Of a stretch of 64,000 bases of DNA, positions 16,326 through 25,596 are shown in pieces. The stretch covers positions 62,001 to 126,000 of the forward strand of contig NZ_BMND01000019.1 in NCBI RefSeq assembly GCF_014646275.1, given 5' to 3'. A program made the translations under genes and the position numbers. Below the pieces are notes generated by a model. That model made no database searches, was not told where the DNA came from, and saw nothing but the letters and a program-made list of their open reading frames with translations. This stretch comes from Streptomyces kronopolitis (GTDB taxonomy: Bacteria; Actinomycetota; Actinomycetes; Streptomycetales; Streptomycetaceae). Each line of letters opens with the position of its first letter. Position 1 is the stretch's first letter.

Positions 16326-17543
16326 TCACCGGAAGGCGTCCAGCCCGGTGAGCGCCTTGCCCAGCACCAGCTGGTGCATCTCGACGGTCCCCTCGTAGGT
16401 GAGCACCGACTCCAGGTTGGTGGCGTGCCGCATGACGGGGTACTCCAGCGAGATCCCGTTGGCGCCGAGGATGGTCCGGGCCGTGCGGCAGATCTCGATC
16501 GCCTCCCGGACGTTGTTCAGCTTGCCGAAGCTGACCTGCTCGGGCCGCAGCCGCCCCGCGTCCATCCGCAGCCCCAGGTGATGGGCGAGCAGGATCCCCT
16601 TGTGCAGTTCGACGGCCATGTCGGCGAGCTTGGCCTGGGTGAGCTGGAAGCCGCCGATGGGCTTGCCGAACTGCTCGCGCGTCTTCGCGTAGTCCAGCGC
16701 CGCCTCGAAGCTGGCGCGCGCGGCGCCCATCGAGCCCCACACGATGCCGTAGCGGGCGTGGCTGAGGCAGCCGAGCGGACCGCGCAGCCCGGTGGCCCCG
16801 GGGAGTACGGCATCGGCCGGCAGCCGCACCTCGTCCAGGACGAGTTCGCTGGTCACCGAGGCGCGCAGGGACCACTTGTGCTTGATCTCGGGGGCCGAGA
16901 ACCCCGGGGTGTCGGTGGGGACGACGAAGCCCCGGATGCCGTCGTCGGTCCGGGCCCAGACCACCGCGACCCCGGCCACCGAACCGTTGGTGATCCACAT
17001 CTTGCGCCCGTTGAGCACCCAGTCCGTCCCGTCGCGCTTGGCGTGCGTGCGCATCGCGCCGGGGTCGGAGCCGATGTCGGGCTCGGTCAGGCCGAAGCAG
17101 CCGAGGACCTCGCCGGCCGACATCCGCGGCAGCCACCGCTCCTTCTGCTCCTCGGAGCCGAAGCGCCAGATCGCGTACATGGCCAGCGAGCCCTGCACGG
17201 AGACCAGCGAGCGGATGCCGGAGTCGGCGGCCTCCAGCTCCAGGCAGGCCAGGCCGTACTGGACCGCGGAGGCGCCGGCGCAGCCGTAGCCGGTCAGGGA
17301 CATCCCGAGGGCGCCGATCGACCCCAGTTCCCGGGCGAGTTCGCGGATGCCGGGGAGTTCGCCGCGCTCGTACCAGTCGGCGATCGAGGGCAGGATCCGC
17401 TCAGCGGTCCACCGGCGGACGGTGGCGCGGACGGCGCGGTCCTCGTCGGTCAGCAGATCGTCGATGCCCAGGGGGTCGTGGGCGTCGAACGGCGCCCCCT
17501 TCGAGGACGGCGCTGCGGACTCTGCGGACGGCGTTGCGGGCAT
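16326..17543 (-). CDS. Acyl-CoA dehydrogenase, glutaryl-CoA dehydrogenase-like
   Basis: A flavin-dependent acyl-CoA dehydrogenase of 405 residues. Conserved elements are GCFGLTEPDIGSDP (FAD and substrate contact), WITNG, and the C-terminal active-site segment VLTYEGTVEMHQLVLGKALTG with the catalytic base Glu in YEGT. The overall sequence (SVQGSLAMYAIWRFGSEEQKERWLP, RTILGANGI) resembles glutaryl-CoA dehydrogenases, which oxidise and decarboxylate glutaryl-CoA in Lys/Trp breakdown. The start ATG at 17543 has GGAGG 7 nt upstream. It stands alone; no electron transfer flavoprotein genes are near. The substrate is an inference. Confidence 0.9.
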   Translation of the reverse strand: MPATPSAESAAPSSKGAPFDAHDPLGIDDLLTDEDRAVRATVRRWTAERILPSIADWYERGELPGIRELARELGSIGALGMSLTGYGCAGASAVQYGLACLELEAADSGIRSLVSVQGSLAMYAIWRFGSEEQKERWLPRMSAGEVLGCFGLTEPDIGSDPGAMRTHAKRDGTDWVLNGRKMWITNGSVAGVAVVWARTDDGIRGFVVPTDTPGFSAPEIKHKWSLRASVTSELVLDEVRLPADAVLPGATGLRGPLGCLSHARYGIVWGSMGAARASFEAALDYAKTREQFGKPIGGFQLTQAKLADMAVELHKGILLAHHLGLRMDAGRLRPEQVSFGKLNNVREAIEICRTARTILGANGISLEYPVMRHATNLESVLTYEGTVEMHQLVLGKALTGLDAFR

Positions 17544-17682
17544 GGCGGGGCCTCCGGCGGCGAAAACTAGCAGTGGTAGTTATGCGCCTTCGACGGTACG
17601 GCCCGCGGTACCGCCCGGCAAGGGTCACCGCCGTGCGCCACGCGGGCGTACGGCGGGACGGAGCCGGGACGGGAAGCGCCGC

Positions 17683-19329
17683 TCAGTGCCCGGAGCGCGC
17701 CGCGGCGGGCGCACCTCGGCCGGCCGGCCGGTCGCCGGGCGCGGCCTCGCCGTCCGCCTCCGCCTCCGCCCGCTCCGTGGACTCCGCGGCCCGGCGCGGC
17801 AGCCGCAGCGCGATCGCCGCGCCGACCAGCAGCAGCACGGCGCTGGCGACCAGGGTGATGTGCAGCCCGCGGACGAAGGACTCCCGGGCGGCCTCGCGCA
17901 GCGCGGCCCGGGCCGCGTCGCCCAGTCCGGCGGCGACCTTGTAGGCCTCGCCGAGGGAGTGCGCGGCGGAGGCGGAGGCGTGCGCGGGGACGCCGTCGAC
18001 CCGGGTCAGGCCGGGGGCGTAGGCGGCGTTCATGACGCTGCCGAGGAGGGCGACGCCGATACCGGCACCGAGCTGGTAGGAGGTCTCGCCGATCGCGGCG
18101 GCACCGCCCGACTGCTCGGCGGGCGCCTCGCTGAGCATCGACTCGTACGCCCCGAACAGCGTGGACTGGAAGCCGAAGCCGAGCAGCACGAAGCCCAGGG
18201 ACAGCAGCCAGGGCCGGTCCTGGCTGCTCATCGCCGTCAGGCAGAGCACCGCGACGGCGGTCAGCACGAAGCCGAGGGACACCATGGCGCGCGGGCCGAG
18301 GAGTTGCAGCATCTTCGAGCCGGTCAGGCCGGCCGCCATCGCGGCGAAGACCAGCGGCAGCATCCGCAGTCCGGTCTGCAGCGGGCTCAGCCCGAGGACG
18401 AGTTGGAGGTACTGCACGGCGATCAGCTGCAGGCCCACGAGCGCGAGCATGGCCAGCACGATGCAGCCGACGGAGGTGCCGAACGCGGGCCGGGCGAACA
18501 GCCGCATGTCGATCAGCGGGTGGGTGCGCCGGCGTTGGCGGCGGACGAAGAGGATCAGCAGCGCGACGCCGAGCACGATGGGCAGCAGGGTCGTCCAGCC
18601 CACCACCGGGGCGCCGCTGCCGAGCCGCTTCACCCCGAGGACCACGCCCAGCACACCGAGCGCCGCGACGATCGCGCCGATCACGTCCCAGGGGCCGTTG
18701 CGCTCACCGCGCGACTCCGGCAGCAGCCACCGGCCTATCAGCAGCATCGCCGCCATCATCGGGATGTTGATGAGGAAGACCGAGCCCCACCAGAAGTTCT
18801 CGACGAGGAAGCCGCCGAGGACCGGGCCGACCGCGGCGCCGACCGCGGCCACCGCGCTCCACACCCCGATGGCCACCGCGCGCTCGCGCCGGTCGGGGAA
18901 GACCTGCCGCAGGATCGACAGCGTGGCCGGCATGATCATGGCGCCGCCGATGCCGAGCAGGGCGCGGGCCACCATCAGGGTCTGCGGGTTGGGCGCGAGC
19001 GCGGCGGCGGCCGAGGCCAGCCCGAACAGGCCGTAGCCGAGCAGCAGGACGCGCCGGCGTCCGACGCGGTCGCCGAGGGTGCCGAAGAGGATCAGCAGCG
19101 AGGCCGCGATCAGCGGATAGACATCCACGATCCACAGCAGCTCCACCGGTCCCGGCCGCAGATCCTCGGTGACCGAGGGCACCGCGACGTACAGGATGGT
19201 GGTGTCCAGCGCGACGAAGAGCAGGCTGACGCAGAGCACGATCAGCACGGTCCAGCGGTTCACACCGCCGGCTGGCAGCCGGGGAACACCAGCGGTCCGT
19301 CCACTGCCGGACGCGGTCGTCCCTGACAT
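17683..19329 (-). CDS. MFS drug exporter, DHA2 (14-TM, EmrB/QacA) family
   Basis: A proton-driven multidrug exporter of 548 residues with 14 predicted membrane helices. The conserved motif A-type loop is seen as GTLGDRVGRRRVLLLG after the second helix, and motif C-type GPVLGGFLVENFWWGSVFLIN in helix 5. The N-terminus is cytoplasmic and the C-terminal tail Ala/Glu-rich. The start ATG at 19329 has GGAGGT 5 nt upstream. It is divergent from a membrane mannosyltransferase and 139 nt downstream of the start of the acyl-CoA dehydrogenase. No local regulator is present. The substrate cannot be predicted. Confidence 0.93.
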   Translation of the reverse strand: MSGTTASGSGRTAGVPRLPAGGVNRWTVLIVLCVSLLFVALDTTILYVAVPSVTEDLRPGPVELLWIVDVYPLIAASLLILFGTLGDRVGRRRVLLLGYGLFGLASAAAALAPNPQTLMVARALLGIGGAMIMPATLSILRQVFPDRRERAVAIGVWSAVAAVGAAVGPVLGGFLVENFWWGSVFLINIPMMAAMLLIGRWLLPESRGERNGPWDVIGAIVAALGVLGVVLGVKRLGSGAPVVGWTTLLPIVLGVALLILFVRRQRRRTHPLIDMRLFARPAFGTSVGCIVLAMLALVGLQLIAVQYLQLVLGLSPLQTGLRMLPLVFAAMAAGLTGSKMLQLLGPRAMVSLGFVLTAVAVLCLTAMSSQDRPWLLSLGFVLLGFGFQSTLFGAYESMLSEAPAEQSGGAAAIGETSYQLGAGIGVALLGSVMNAAYAPGLTRVDGVPAHASASAAHSLGEAYKVAAGLGDAARAALREAARESFVRGLHITLVASAVLLLVGAAIALRLPRRAAESTERAEAEADGEAAPGDRPAGRGAPAAARSGH

Positions 19330-19540
19330 GCAGCACCTCCAGTCATGCTCTCGCTGCCGCGGATCAGGGCGCGAAAGCGCCCCGGGGGAACCGGCGGCAC
19401 GGGCGAGTAGAGACGTCAGACTACGCGAATCCCCCGCTACCCTGCGTGGTTCACCTCACGATGAGACGCGCATCGCAGCCCCTCGCGTTCCCCCCACCCG
19501 CCGTCGACCGTCGTTCTTCGGCCACGGGATAATCCCCGGG

Positions 19541-20734
19541 ATGAACGATCTTGCGCCCGCCGCCGCTCCCGGCCCGACCCGGTGCGCCGACCCCGCCGCG
19601 GGGACCCCGCTGCGCCGGGCCGCGCCCGCGCTGGCGGCGTACGCGGCGATCCGGCTGCTGGGCGTGCTCGTGCTCGCGGTGTGGTCGGCGGCCGACGGCA
19701 AGGACTGGCACACCCTGCTGACCGCCCGCTGGGACTCGCTCTGGTACACCCGGGTCGCCGAGGACGGCTACGGCTACGCGGTGACGATGCCGGGCGGCGA
19801 CATCCACTCCAACCTGGCGTTCTTCCCGCTGCTGCCGTGGCTGGAGCGGGGGCTGTCGGCGCTGCTGCCGGTCTCGGCGGCCGACGCCGGGATGGCGGTC
19901 GCCTGGCTCTCCTCGGCCGCCGCGGCCTGGGCGCTGTACGCGACCGGTGAGCGGCTCCACGGGCCGCGGGCCGGGATCGTCCTGGCCGCGCTGTGGGCCG
20001 CGCTGCCGGTCGGGATCGTGCAGTCGATGGCGTACTCGGAGTCGCTGTTCACCGCGCTCGCGGCCTGGGGCGTGTACGCCGTGCTGACCGGGCGCTGGGT
20101 CGCGGCGGGGGTGTGCGCGTCGCTGGCCGGGCTGACCCGCCCGGTGGGCGTGGCGGTGGTCGCGGCGGTGTGGCTCACCGCGGTGGCGACGCTGTGGCGC
20201 GAGCACAACGGCGGTATCCGGCTGCGCGCCGCGCTCCGTGCGCACCCGGGCCTGCCGACCGGGGTGCTGCTGGCCCCGCTCGGCTGGTGCGGCTACTTCC
20301 TGTGGGTGGGCGCGCGGCAGGGCTCGTTCACCGGCTACCTCGACGTCCAGGGCGGCTGGGGCAACGGGTTCGACGGCGGGCTGGCGTTCGGCGCGTTCGC
20401 CTGGGGCCTGCTGAACGGGCCCACCGCCGCGGCCGGGGTCGCACTGCTCCTCGGCGTCGGGCTGGTGGGCTGGCTGTACGTGCGCGGCGTGCGCCGCGGG
20501 CAGCCTCTGCCGCTGGCGGTCTACGGCGGGGCGGTACTGCTGCTCGCGCTGACGGCCAAGGGCTACTTCGGGTCCAAGCCGCGGCTGATGATGCCGGCCT
20601 ATCCGCTGCTGCTGCCGCTGGCCGCGGCGCTGGCCCGCCGGCGGCCGGTGTGGTCGTGGCTGGCCATCGGCGCCGCGGCGGCCGGCTCCGCGGTCTACGG
20701 GGCGTTCTGGCTGAACGGTTCGGGCCCGCCGTGA
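19541..20734 (+). CDS. Polytopic mannosyltransferase (PIG-V/GT-C type)
   Basis: A membrane-embedded GT-C glycosyltransferase of 397 residues with about ten hydrophobic segments. The first outer loop has RWDSLWYTRVAEDGY, the conserved motif of PIG-V-like actinobacterial mannosyltransferases, with the acidic residue expected to take part in catalysis. GLTRPVG in the middle and KPRLMMPAYPLLLPLA near the C-terminus are typical for the group. These enzymes use polyprenyl-phosphate-mannose as donor to modify lipoglycans or secreted proteins. The ATG at 19541 is the first start with the family N-terminus. It is divergent from the MFS gene. The acceptor is unknown. Confidence 0.85.
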   Translation: MNDLAPAAAPGPTRCADPAAGTPLRRAAPALAAYAAIRLLGVLVLAVWSAADGKDWHTLLTARWDSLWYTRVAEDGYGYAVTMPGGDIHSNLAFFPLLPWLERGLSALLPVSAADAGMAVAWLSSAAAAWALYATGERLHGPRAGIVLAALWAALPVGIVQSMAYSESLFTALAAWGVYAVLTGRWVAAGVCASLAGLTRPVGVAVVAAVWLTAVATLWREHNGGIRLRAALRAHPGLPTGVLLAPLGWCGYFLWVGARQGSFTGYLDVQGGWGNGFDGGLAFGAFAWGLLNGPTAAAGVALLLGVGLVGWLYVRGVRRGQPLPLAVYGGAVLLLALTAKGYFGSKPRLMMPAYPLLLPLAAALARRRPVWSWLAIGAAAAGSAVYGAFWLNGSGPP

Positions 20735-20961
20735 CCGGCCGGTTCCGCTCCGTGAGCGGCGCCGCGGGGAAACGCTACGGGGCCTGGCGGCGAATGGCGG
20801 ATAAACTCCCTCCGGAGAAAAGCAGATAAGGCGCCCGGGGCGCCGACACGCGGATGACGGGAAGCGATTGAGAATCGCCAGGAATTCCCTTGCAAATCCC
20901 TTCGGCGAAGCCTCGTTTGAGACACATTCCACATCACATCGTCATTACAAAGCGCACAGTT

Positions 20962-20994
20962 TGACCAAGCACCTACATCACACGCGGTAACGTC
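20962..20994 (+). promoter_or_regulatory. Candidate promoter of the PAP2 gene
   Basis: TTGACC at 20962-20967 and TAACGT at 20989-20994 are a possible -35/-10 pair, though the 21-bp spacing is longer than usual. The -10-like element lies only 6 nt before the GTG start, which fits a leaderless transcript, a frequent arrangement in Streptomyces. Confidence 0.35.
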
Positions 20995-21000
20995 GATTGA

Positions 21001-22035
21001 GTGCGTACCGATGACAAGCTCGACCAGATGGAGGAGCGCCCGACCGATCGCGCCCGACCACCCCGCATGACCCGGACCCGCCTGTGGCTGTTCTGGGGCA
21101 CGCTGGCGGTGTACCTGGCGATCGTGGTCGGTGTGCTGGTCACTTCATGGCTGGTCACGCTCGACTGGCAAGTCATGTTCTTCAAGCCGTACAAGCAGTG
21201 GCCTGAGATCCATGCCTTCCTCGACTACTTCGTTGTACTGGGCCAGCGCGGGCCGACCGCGGTGGCCGTGGCGGCCTGGCTGGGCTGGCGCTGCTGGCGC
21301 CAGCGCAACCTCCACCCGCTGCTGGTGCTCGGCGCCTCGCTGCTGCTGCTGAACATCACCGTGGGCGCCGCCAAGCTCGGCATGGGCCGGCTCGGCCCGC
21401 ACTACGCGACCGTGGTCGGCGCCAACGAGATGAACCTGGGCGGCGACATATTCCCCTCGGGCCACACCGCGAACGCCGTGGTCACCTGGGGCGTGCTGGC
21501 CTACCTCGCCACCACCTCGCTGCGCCGCCGCACGCTGTCGGTGATCGCCGCGCTGGGCGCGCTCGGCGTCGGGATGACCACCGTCTACCTCGGCACGCAC
21601 TGGGTCAGCGATGTCCTGCTCGGCTGGGCCGCGGGGCTGCTGGTGCTGCTGGCGATGCCCTGGCTGGAGCCCGGCGTCACCTGGTTCGAGGACCGGCTCA
21701 TGGGCATCCTGCTGCGGCTGTGGCTGCGGCTGCGCCCCAACTCGCTGCGCGGCCCGCTGCCGGCCGGCGCGCTGGCCCCCGGGGTCTCCCGGCAGCGCCT
21801 GGCGCCCGACGGCGAGGTGCTGGTGCGCGAGACCGTCCCGGCCGGCACGGGCGGCCGCTCCGCCGGCCACTCCCCCGACAGCTGGCCGCACCACCCGGCA
21901 CGGCCGTACACCATCCGCTCCGAGCGCTCCCCGGTCACCCCGGCCGGCACCCGGCGCCCGCCGCACGCGGACCGGATGCCCCGCGGCACCCCGATGAGCC
22001 CGCCCACCTGGCGCGGCCGCAACGACGGCGGCTGA
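21001..22035 (+). CDS. PAP2-superfamily membrane phosphatase
   Basis: A membrane phosphatase of the PAP2 family, 344 residues, probably acting on lipid phosphates or polyprenyl diphosphates. Five to six hydrophobic segments are seen. The tripartite signature is visible as KLGMGRLGP (modified C1), FPSGHTAN (C2 with catalytic His) and YLGTHWVSDVLLGW (C3 with the nucleophile His). The last 90 residues are a Pro/Arg-rich cytoplasmic tail. The GTG at 21001 has no ribosome-binding site but lies directly after a -10-like element; ATGs at 21028 and 21067 are alternatives. A strong terminator follows. Confidence 0.88.
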   Translation: MRTDDKLDQMEERPTDRARPPRMTRTRLWLFWGTLAVYLAIVVGVLVTSWLVTLDWQVMFFKPYKQWPEIHAFLDYFVVLGQRGPTAVAVAAWLGWRCWRQRNLHPLLVLGASLLLLNITVGAAKLGMGRLGPHYATVVGANEMNLGGDIFPSGHTANAVVTWGVLAYLATTSLRRRTLSVIAALGALGVGMTTVYLGTHWVSDVLLGWAAGLLVLLAMPWLEPGVTWFEDRLMGILLRLWLRLRPNSLRGPLPAGALAPGVSRQRLAPDGEVLVRETVPAGTGGRSAGHSPDSWPHHPARPYTIRSERSPVTPAGTRRPPHADRMPRGTPMSPPTWRGRNDGG

Positions 22036-22080
22036 CGGCCCGCACCGACCGCGGGGCCGGTACGCACACCCCACCCCGCA

Positions 22081-22124
22081 ACGAAGGCCCCGGCCGCTCC
22101 CGAGGGAGCGGCCGGGGCCTTCGT
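22081..22124. terminator. Strong bidirectional terminator
   Basis: A perfect 21-bp stem (22081-22101 with 22104-22124) closes on CGAG and lies between the convergent PAP2 and I78 genes, 45 nt and 15 nt from their stop codons. The base of the stem is A/T-containing (ACGAAGG...CCTTCGT). Confidence 0.88.
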
Positions 22125-22139
22125 CGTGCGTCAGGGGGT

Positions 22140-22355
22140 TCAGCCCTGCCAGCTGCGGTGCACCGTGCCGTCCTTGACCTCGAAGTTGAGGCGGCCGGAG
22201 AGGTACTCCATGGTGATGATCGCGCCCGGCGGCAGGGAGCGGACGGTGGTCCAGCCGCGCGCTCTGGCCTGCTCCTCGGCGCTCTCCTGCGCGAGGCCGA
22301 CGTAGGCCTCGATGTCGTCCTCGGGGTTGTCCGGAAGGTGCGGTAGGTCAGCCAT
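22140..22355 (-). CDS. Small peptidase-inhibitor I78-family protein
   Basis: A 71-residue cytoplasmic-looking protein without signal peptide. The C-terminal half (GWTTVRSLPPGAIITMEYLSGR, LNFEVKDGTVHRSWQG) fits the I78 inhibitor fold, which is related to the chymotrypsin inhibitor CI-2 and occurs in elastase inhibitors. Longer in-frame starts exist up to 22484, but the ATG at 22355 (MADLPHLPDNPEDD) gives the family length. No protease is adjacent; the two streptogrisin genes are 11 kb away. The target is unknown. Confidence 0.82.
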   Translation of the reverse strand: MADLPHLPDNPEDDIEAYVGLAQESAEEQARARGWTTVRSLPPGAIITMEYLSGRLNFEVKDGTVHRSWQG

Positions 22356-22924
22356 GACAGCCACCGTATGCGGCCGCGGCGGCCCGTGGAAGCCCGGTCC
22401 GCGCACGGTGGGAGCCCGGCCCGTCGGGCGGTGGGAGCCCCATCCGTGCATACTCCGGTGACCGTGCGGTCCGCCGTTCGTCACACTTGTGTCACAGCCT
22501 GCGTTGGTACGACCGCCGGACTTCCGTCACCCGTACGCGCCGCGTGACCGCGCAACCGGGTGGACTTTGCCGGCAGCCGAAATTCCACCTTGATCGAATA
22601 CAAAACGGTCATCGGCCGTCCGGGCCGCGCGCCGCGGCGCCCGAAAACAATCCCCCGGCAGCACCGGATATCCGCCGCTCAATGCCGTTTATCGGCCGTC
22701 CGGAAATTGACCAACGAGACACACTCCGAACACATTTCCCGCACAACGCCCCGATTGCCGGACGCGTGCACGTCGCGGCCCGCCCCGCCCGCGCGTCGGC
22801 CGGCGGGCCGACGCGACCCGCCGGATCCCACCGGAACGGCCCGGAGCGCCCTCTCGCACTGCGCCGCGGCCGCGGGGATCATGTCCCGGGCCCCAGTACA
22901 CCCTCGACGAACGAGGTGCAGCGG
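22356..22924. other. Intergenic region upstream of the orphan ctaD
   Basis: A 569-nt divergent region between the I78 gene and ctaD. No gene is credible. GGTGGGAGCCC occurs twice near 22408-22440 as an imperfect direct repeat. The part from 22580 to 22750 is AT-richer and probably holds the ctaD promoter, but no convincing hexamers or a Rex-like operator were seen. Confidence 0.45.
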
Positions 22925-24604
22925 ATGGTGACGGACACCGGCCGGGCCGACCTGCGGCCTCCCGGGGCGCAGAGCCGCGGAGCCGTACTGGTCGACTGGC
23001 TGACGACCACCGACCACAAGAAGATCGGCCACCTCTACCTGATCACGTCGTTCGGGTTCTTCCTGGTGGGCGGGGTGCTGGCGCTGGTGATGCGGGCCGA
23101 ACTGGCCCGTCCGGGGCTGCAGATCGTCGGCCCCGAGCAGTACAACCAGGCGGTGACCATGCACGGCACGATCATGCTGCTGCTGTTCGCCACCCCCGCC
23201 TTCGCCGGCTTCGCCAACGAGATCATGCCGCTGCAGATCGGCTCCCCGGACGTGGCCTTCCCGCGGCTGAACATGCTCTCGTACTGGTTCTTCCTCTTCG
23301 GCGGCCTGATCGTGCTGGGCAGCTTCCTCACCCCGGACGGCGGCCCCAGCTTCGGCTGGACCGCCTACGCGCCGCTGAACTCGCTGACCCGCTCCCCCGG
23401 CTCCGGGCCCGATCTGTGGATCATGGGGCTGGCGCTGGCCGGTTTCGGCACCATCCTCGGCGCGGTCAACTTCATCACCACGGTGATCACGCTGCGGGCG
23501 CCCGGCATGACGATGTTCCGGATGCCGGTGTTCACCTGGAACGTCCTGTTCACCTCGATCCTGGTGCTGATGGCGTTCCCGGTGCTGGCGGCCGCGCTGC
23601 TGGTGCTGGAGTCGGACCGGCAGTTCGGGACGGTGGTGTTCGAGGCCCAGTGGGGCGGCGCCCTGCTGTGGCAGCACCTGTTCTGGTTCTTCGGGCATCC
23701 CGAGGTCTACATCATCGCGCTGCCGTTCTTCGGCATCATCACGGAGATCATCCCGGTCTTCTCCCGCAAGCCGATCTTCGGGTACGTCATGCTGGTCGGC
23801 GCGACGATGGCCATCACGGCCCTGTCGGTGATGGTCTGGGCGCACCACATGTTCGCGACCGGGGCCGTGCTGCTGCCGTTCTTCTCCCTGATGTCGTTCC
23901 TGATCGCGGCCCCGACCGGGGTGAAGTTCTTCAACTGGATCGGCACCATGTGGCACGGCTCGGTGTCCTTCGAGACGCCGATGCTGTGGTCGGTCGGCTT
24001 CCTGGTGAGCTTCCTGTTCGGCGGGCTGACCGGCGTCATCCTGGCCTCGCCGCCGCTGGACTTCCACGTCACCGACACGTACTTCGTCGTCGGCCACTTC
24101 CACTACGTCGTCTTCGGGACGGTGGTGTTCGCGACGTACGCGGGCTTCTACTTCTGGTGGCCGAAATTCACCGGCAAGATGCTCGACGAACGCCTCGGGA
24201 AGATCCACTTCTGGACGCTGTTCGTCGGCTTCCACGCCACCTTCCTCGTCCAGCACTGGCTGGGCGTGGAGGGCATGCCGCGGCGCTACGCCGACTACCT
24301 GGCCGCCGACGGGTTCACGGCGCTGAACACCCTGTCCACCATCGGCTCCTTCCTCCTCGGGCTGTCCACCCTGCCCTTCCTCTACAACGTCTGGAAGACC
24401 ACCCGCTACGGCGCCAAGGTCACGGTGGACGACCCCTGGGGCTTCGGCCGCTCCCTGGAGTGGGCGACCTCCTCACCGCCGCCGCGGCACAACTTCACGA
24501 CCCTGCCGAGGATCCGCTCGGAGTCCCCGGCGTTCGATCTGCACCACCCGGAGGTGGACCGGCCGCCGGCGCCGCTGCCAGCGTCCGGGACAGCCGGTCC
24601 CTGA
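22925..24604 (+). CDS. ctaD: Cytochrome c oxidase subunit I (aa3-type), orphan copy
   Basis: The catalytic subunit of the aa3 terminal oxidase, 559 residues with 12 membrane helices. The low-spin heme ligand is in MHGTIM, the CuB/Tyr cross-link segment is WFFGHPEVYI, the CuB histidines are in WAHHMF and the heme a3/heme a ligands in VGHFHYV. Thr/Lys residues of the K-channel (GVKFFNW region) are retained, so the enzyme looks functional. The ATG at 22925 follows GAGGTGCAGCG. There is no ctaC, ctaE, ctaF or qcr gene nearby, so this is a second, isolated subunit I that would need partners from elsewhere. Its last 110 nt overlap the 3' end of the convergent WYL gene. Confidence 0.95.
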   Translation: MVTDTGRADLRPPGAQSRGAVLVDWLTTTDHKKIGHLYLITSFGFFLVGGVLALVMRAELARPGLQIVGPEQYNQAVTMHGTIMLLLFATPAFAGFANEIMPLQIGSPDVAFPRLNMLSYWFFLFGGLIVLGSFLTPDGGPSFGWTAYAPLNSLTRSPGSGPDLWIMGLALAGFGTILGAVNFITTVITLRAPGMTMFRMPVFTWNVLFTSILVLMAFPVLAAALLVLESDRQFGTVVFEAQWGGALLWQHLFWFFGHPEVYIIALPFFGIITEIIPVFSRKPIFGYVMLVGATMAITALSVMVWAHHMFATGAVLLPFFSLMSFLIAAPTGVKFFNWIGTMWHGSVSFETPMLWSVGFLVSFLFGGLTGVILASPPLDFHVTDTYFVVGHFHYVVFGTVVFATYAGFYFWWPKFTGKMLDERLGKIHFWTLFVGFHATFLVQHWLGVEGMPRRYADYLAADGFTALNTLSTIGSFLLGLSTLPFLYNVWKTTRYGAKVTVDDPWGFGRSLEWATSSPPPRHNFTTLPRIRSESPAFDLHHPEVDRPPAPLPASGTAGP

Positions 24605-25526
24605 TCTCCCGTACGTGAGCGAGCAGTTCGGGCGGCTCACGGATCTCGAAGTCGAAGCCCAGCAGCACCAGGTGCACCACCATCACGTCCAGGCTGTGCG
24701 CCCCGGTGCGCAGCAGGCAGCTGTGCGCGTCGACCGCCTCCAGCGTCCCGGCGGCCGGGCCGATGCGCTCCGCGGCCCGCTCCAGCGGCGCGCGCACCAG
24801 CACGGTCGCCTGCCGGGCGTAGGCGCCGGTGGAGATGCCGTGGGAGACGTACGTGGCGAGGTCCTCGGCCGGCGGCGGGCGCGGGGTGAAGCGCGGGCCG
24901 TGCGGCGGGGTGGGGGTGATGCGGTCGGCGCGGTAGGTGCGCCAGTCCGCGCGGTCGGTGTCCCAGGCGACGAGGTACCAGTGGCGCCGGGCGCAGACCA
25001 GGCGGTGCGGTTCGACGGTGCGGCGGGAGTGCGTGCCGTCGTGGGCGGTGTAGTCGAAGCGCAGCCGCCGGCAGTCCCGGCAGGCGTGCGCGAGTTCGGT
25101 GAGGGTGTTCGGGTCGACCCGGGGGCCGCCGCCGAACATCGGCACCGTGAAGGCGTTCAGCGCGCCGACCCTCCGCTGCAGCCGGTGCGGCAGCACCTGC
25201 TCCAGCTTCGCCAGCGCGCGTACGGAGGTCTCCTCGATGCCCTCGACCCCGCCGGCCGCCGCGGTGCGCAGCCCGACCGCGACCGCCACCGCCTCGTCGT
25301 CGTCCAGCAGCAGCGGCGGGAGTTCGGCGCCGGCGCCGAGGCGGTAGCCGCCGGCCGTCCCGGACGCGGAGTGGACGGGGTAGCCCAGCTCCCGCAGCCG
25401 GTCGATGTCCCGGCGCACCGTGCGCGCGGTGACGTCGAGCCGGTCGGCGAGCTGGGCGCCGGACCACTCCCGGTGGGACTGCAGCAGGGAAAGCAGGCGA
25501 AGCAGCCGTGCCGAGGTCTCCAACAT
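24495..25526 (-). CDS. YafY-type regulator with HTH and WYL domains
   Basis: A DNA-binding regulator of 343 residues. Residues 5-60 form a DeoR/HTH_11 winged helix (RLLSLLQSHREWSGAQLADRL, TARTVRRDIDRLRELGYPV). The WYL domain follows from about residue 140 (RRLRFDYTAHDG, RRTVEPHRLVCARRHWYLVAWD with the WYL-like triad), then a C-terminal WCX extension. WYL domains are thought to sense nucleic-acid or nucleotide ligands. The ATG at 25526 is the only good start. The last 36 residues (Pro/Ala/Gly-rich) are encoded antisense to the end of ctaD, an unusual 110-nt overlap. Confidence 0.9.
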   Translation of the reverse strand: MLETSARLLRLLSLLQSHREWSGAQLADRLDVTARTVRRDIDRLRELGYPVHSASGTAGGYRLGAGAELPPLLLDDDEAVAVAVGLRTAAAGGVEGIEETSVRALAKLEQVLPHRLQRRVGALNAFTVPMFGGGPRVDPNTLTELAHACRDCRRLRFDYTAHDGTHSRRTVEPHRLVCARRHWYLVAWDTDRADWRTYRADRITPTPPHGPRFTPRPPPAEDLATYVSHGISTGAYARQATVLVRAPLERAAERIGPAAGTLEAVDAHSCLLRTGAHSLDVMVVHLVLLGFDFEIREPPELLAHVREIRDRLSRTLAAAPAAGPPPGGADRTPGTPSGSSAGS

Positions 25527-25596
25527 GACCCGAGTCTCGCAGCCCTTGCGGACAGCCGCGGTCCTCGATGCGCCCCGGCCGGCGGTCCGCTTCCCG

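Noticed and set aside
22408..22440. Direct repeat GGTGGGAGCCC as a regulatory site
   Set aside because: Two imperfect copies in GC-rich sequence are likely by chance; nothing else supports it.
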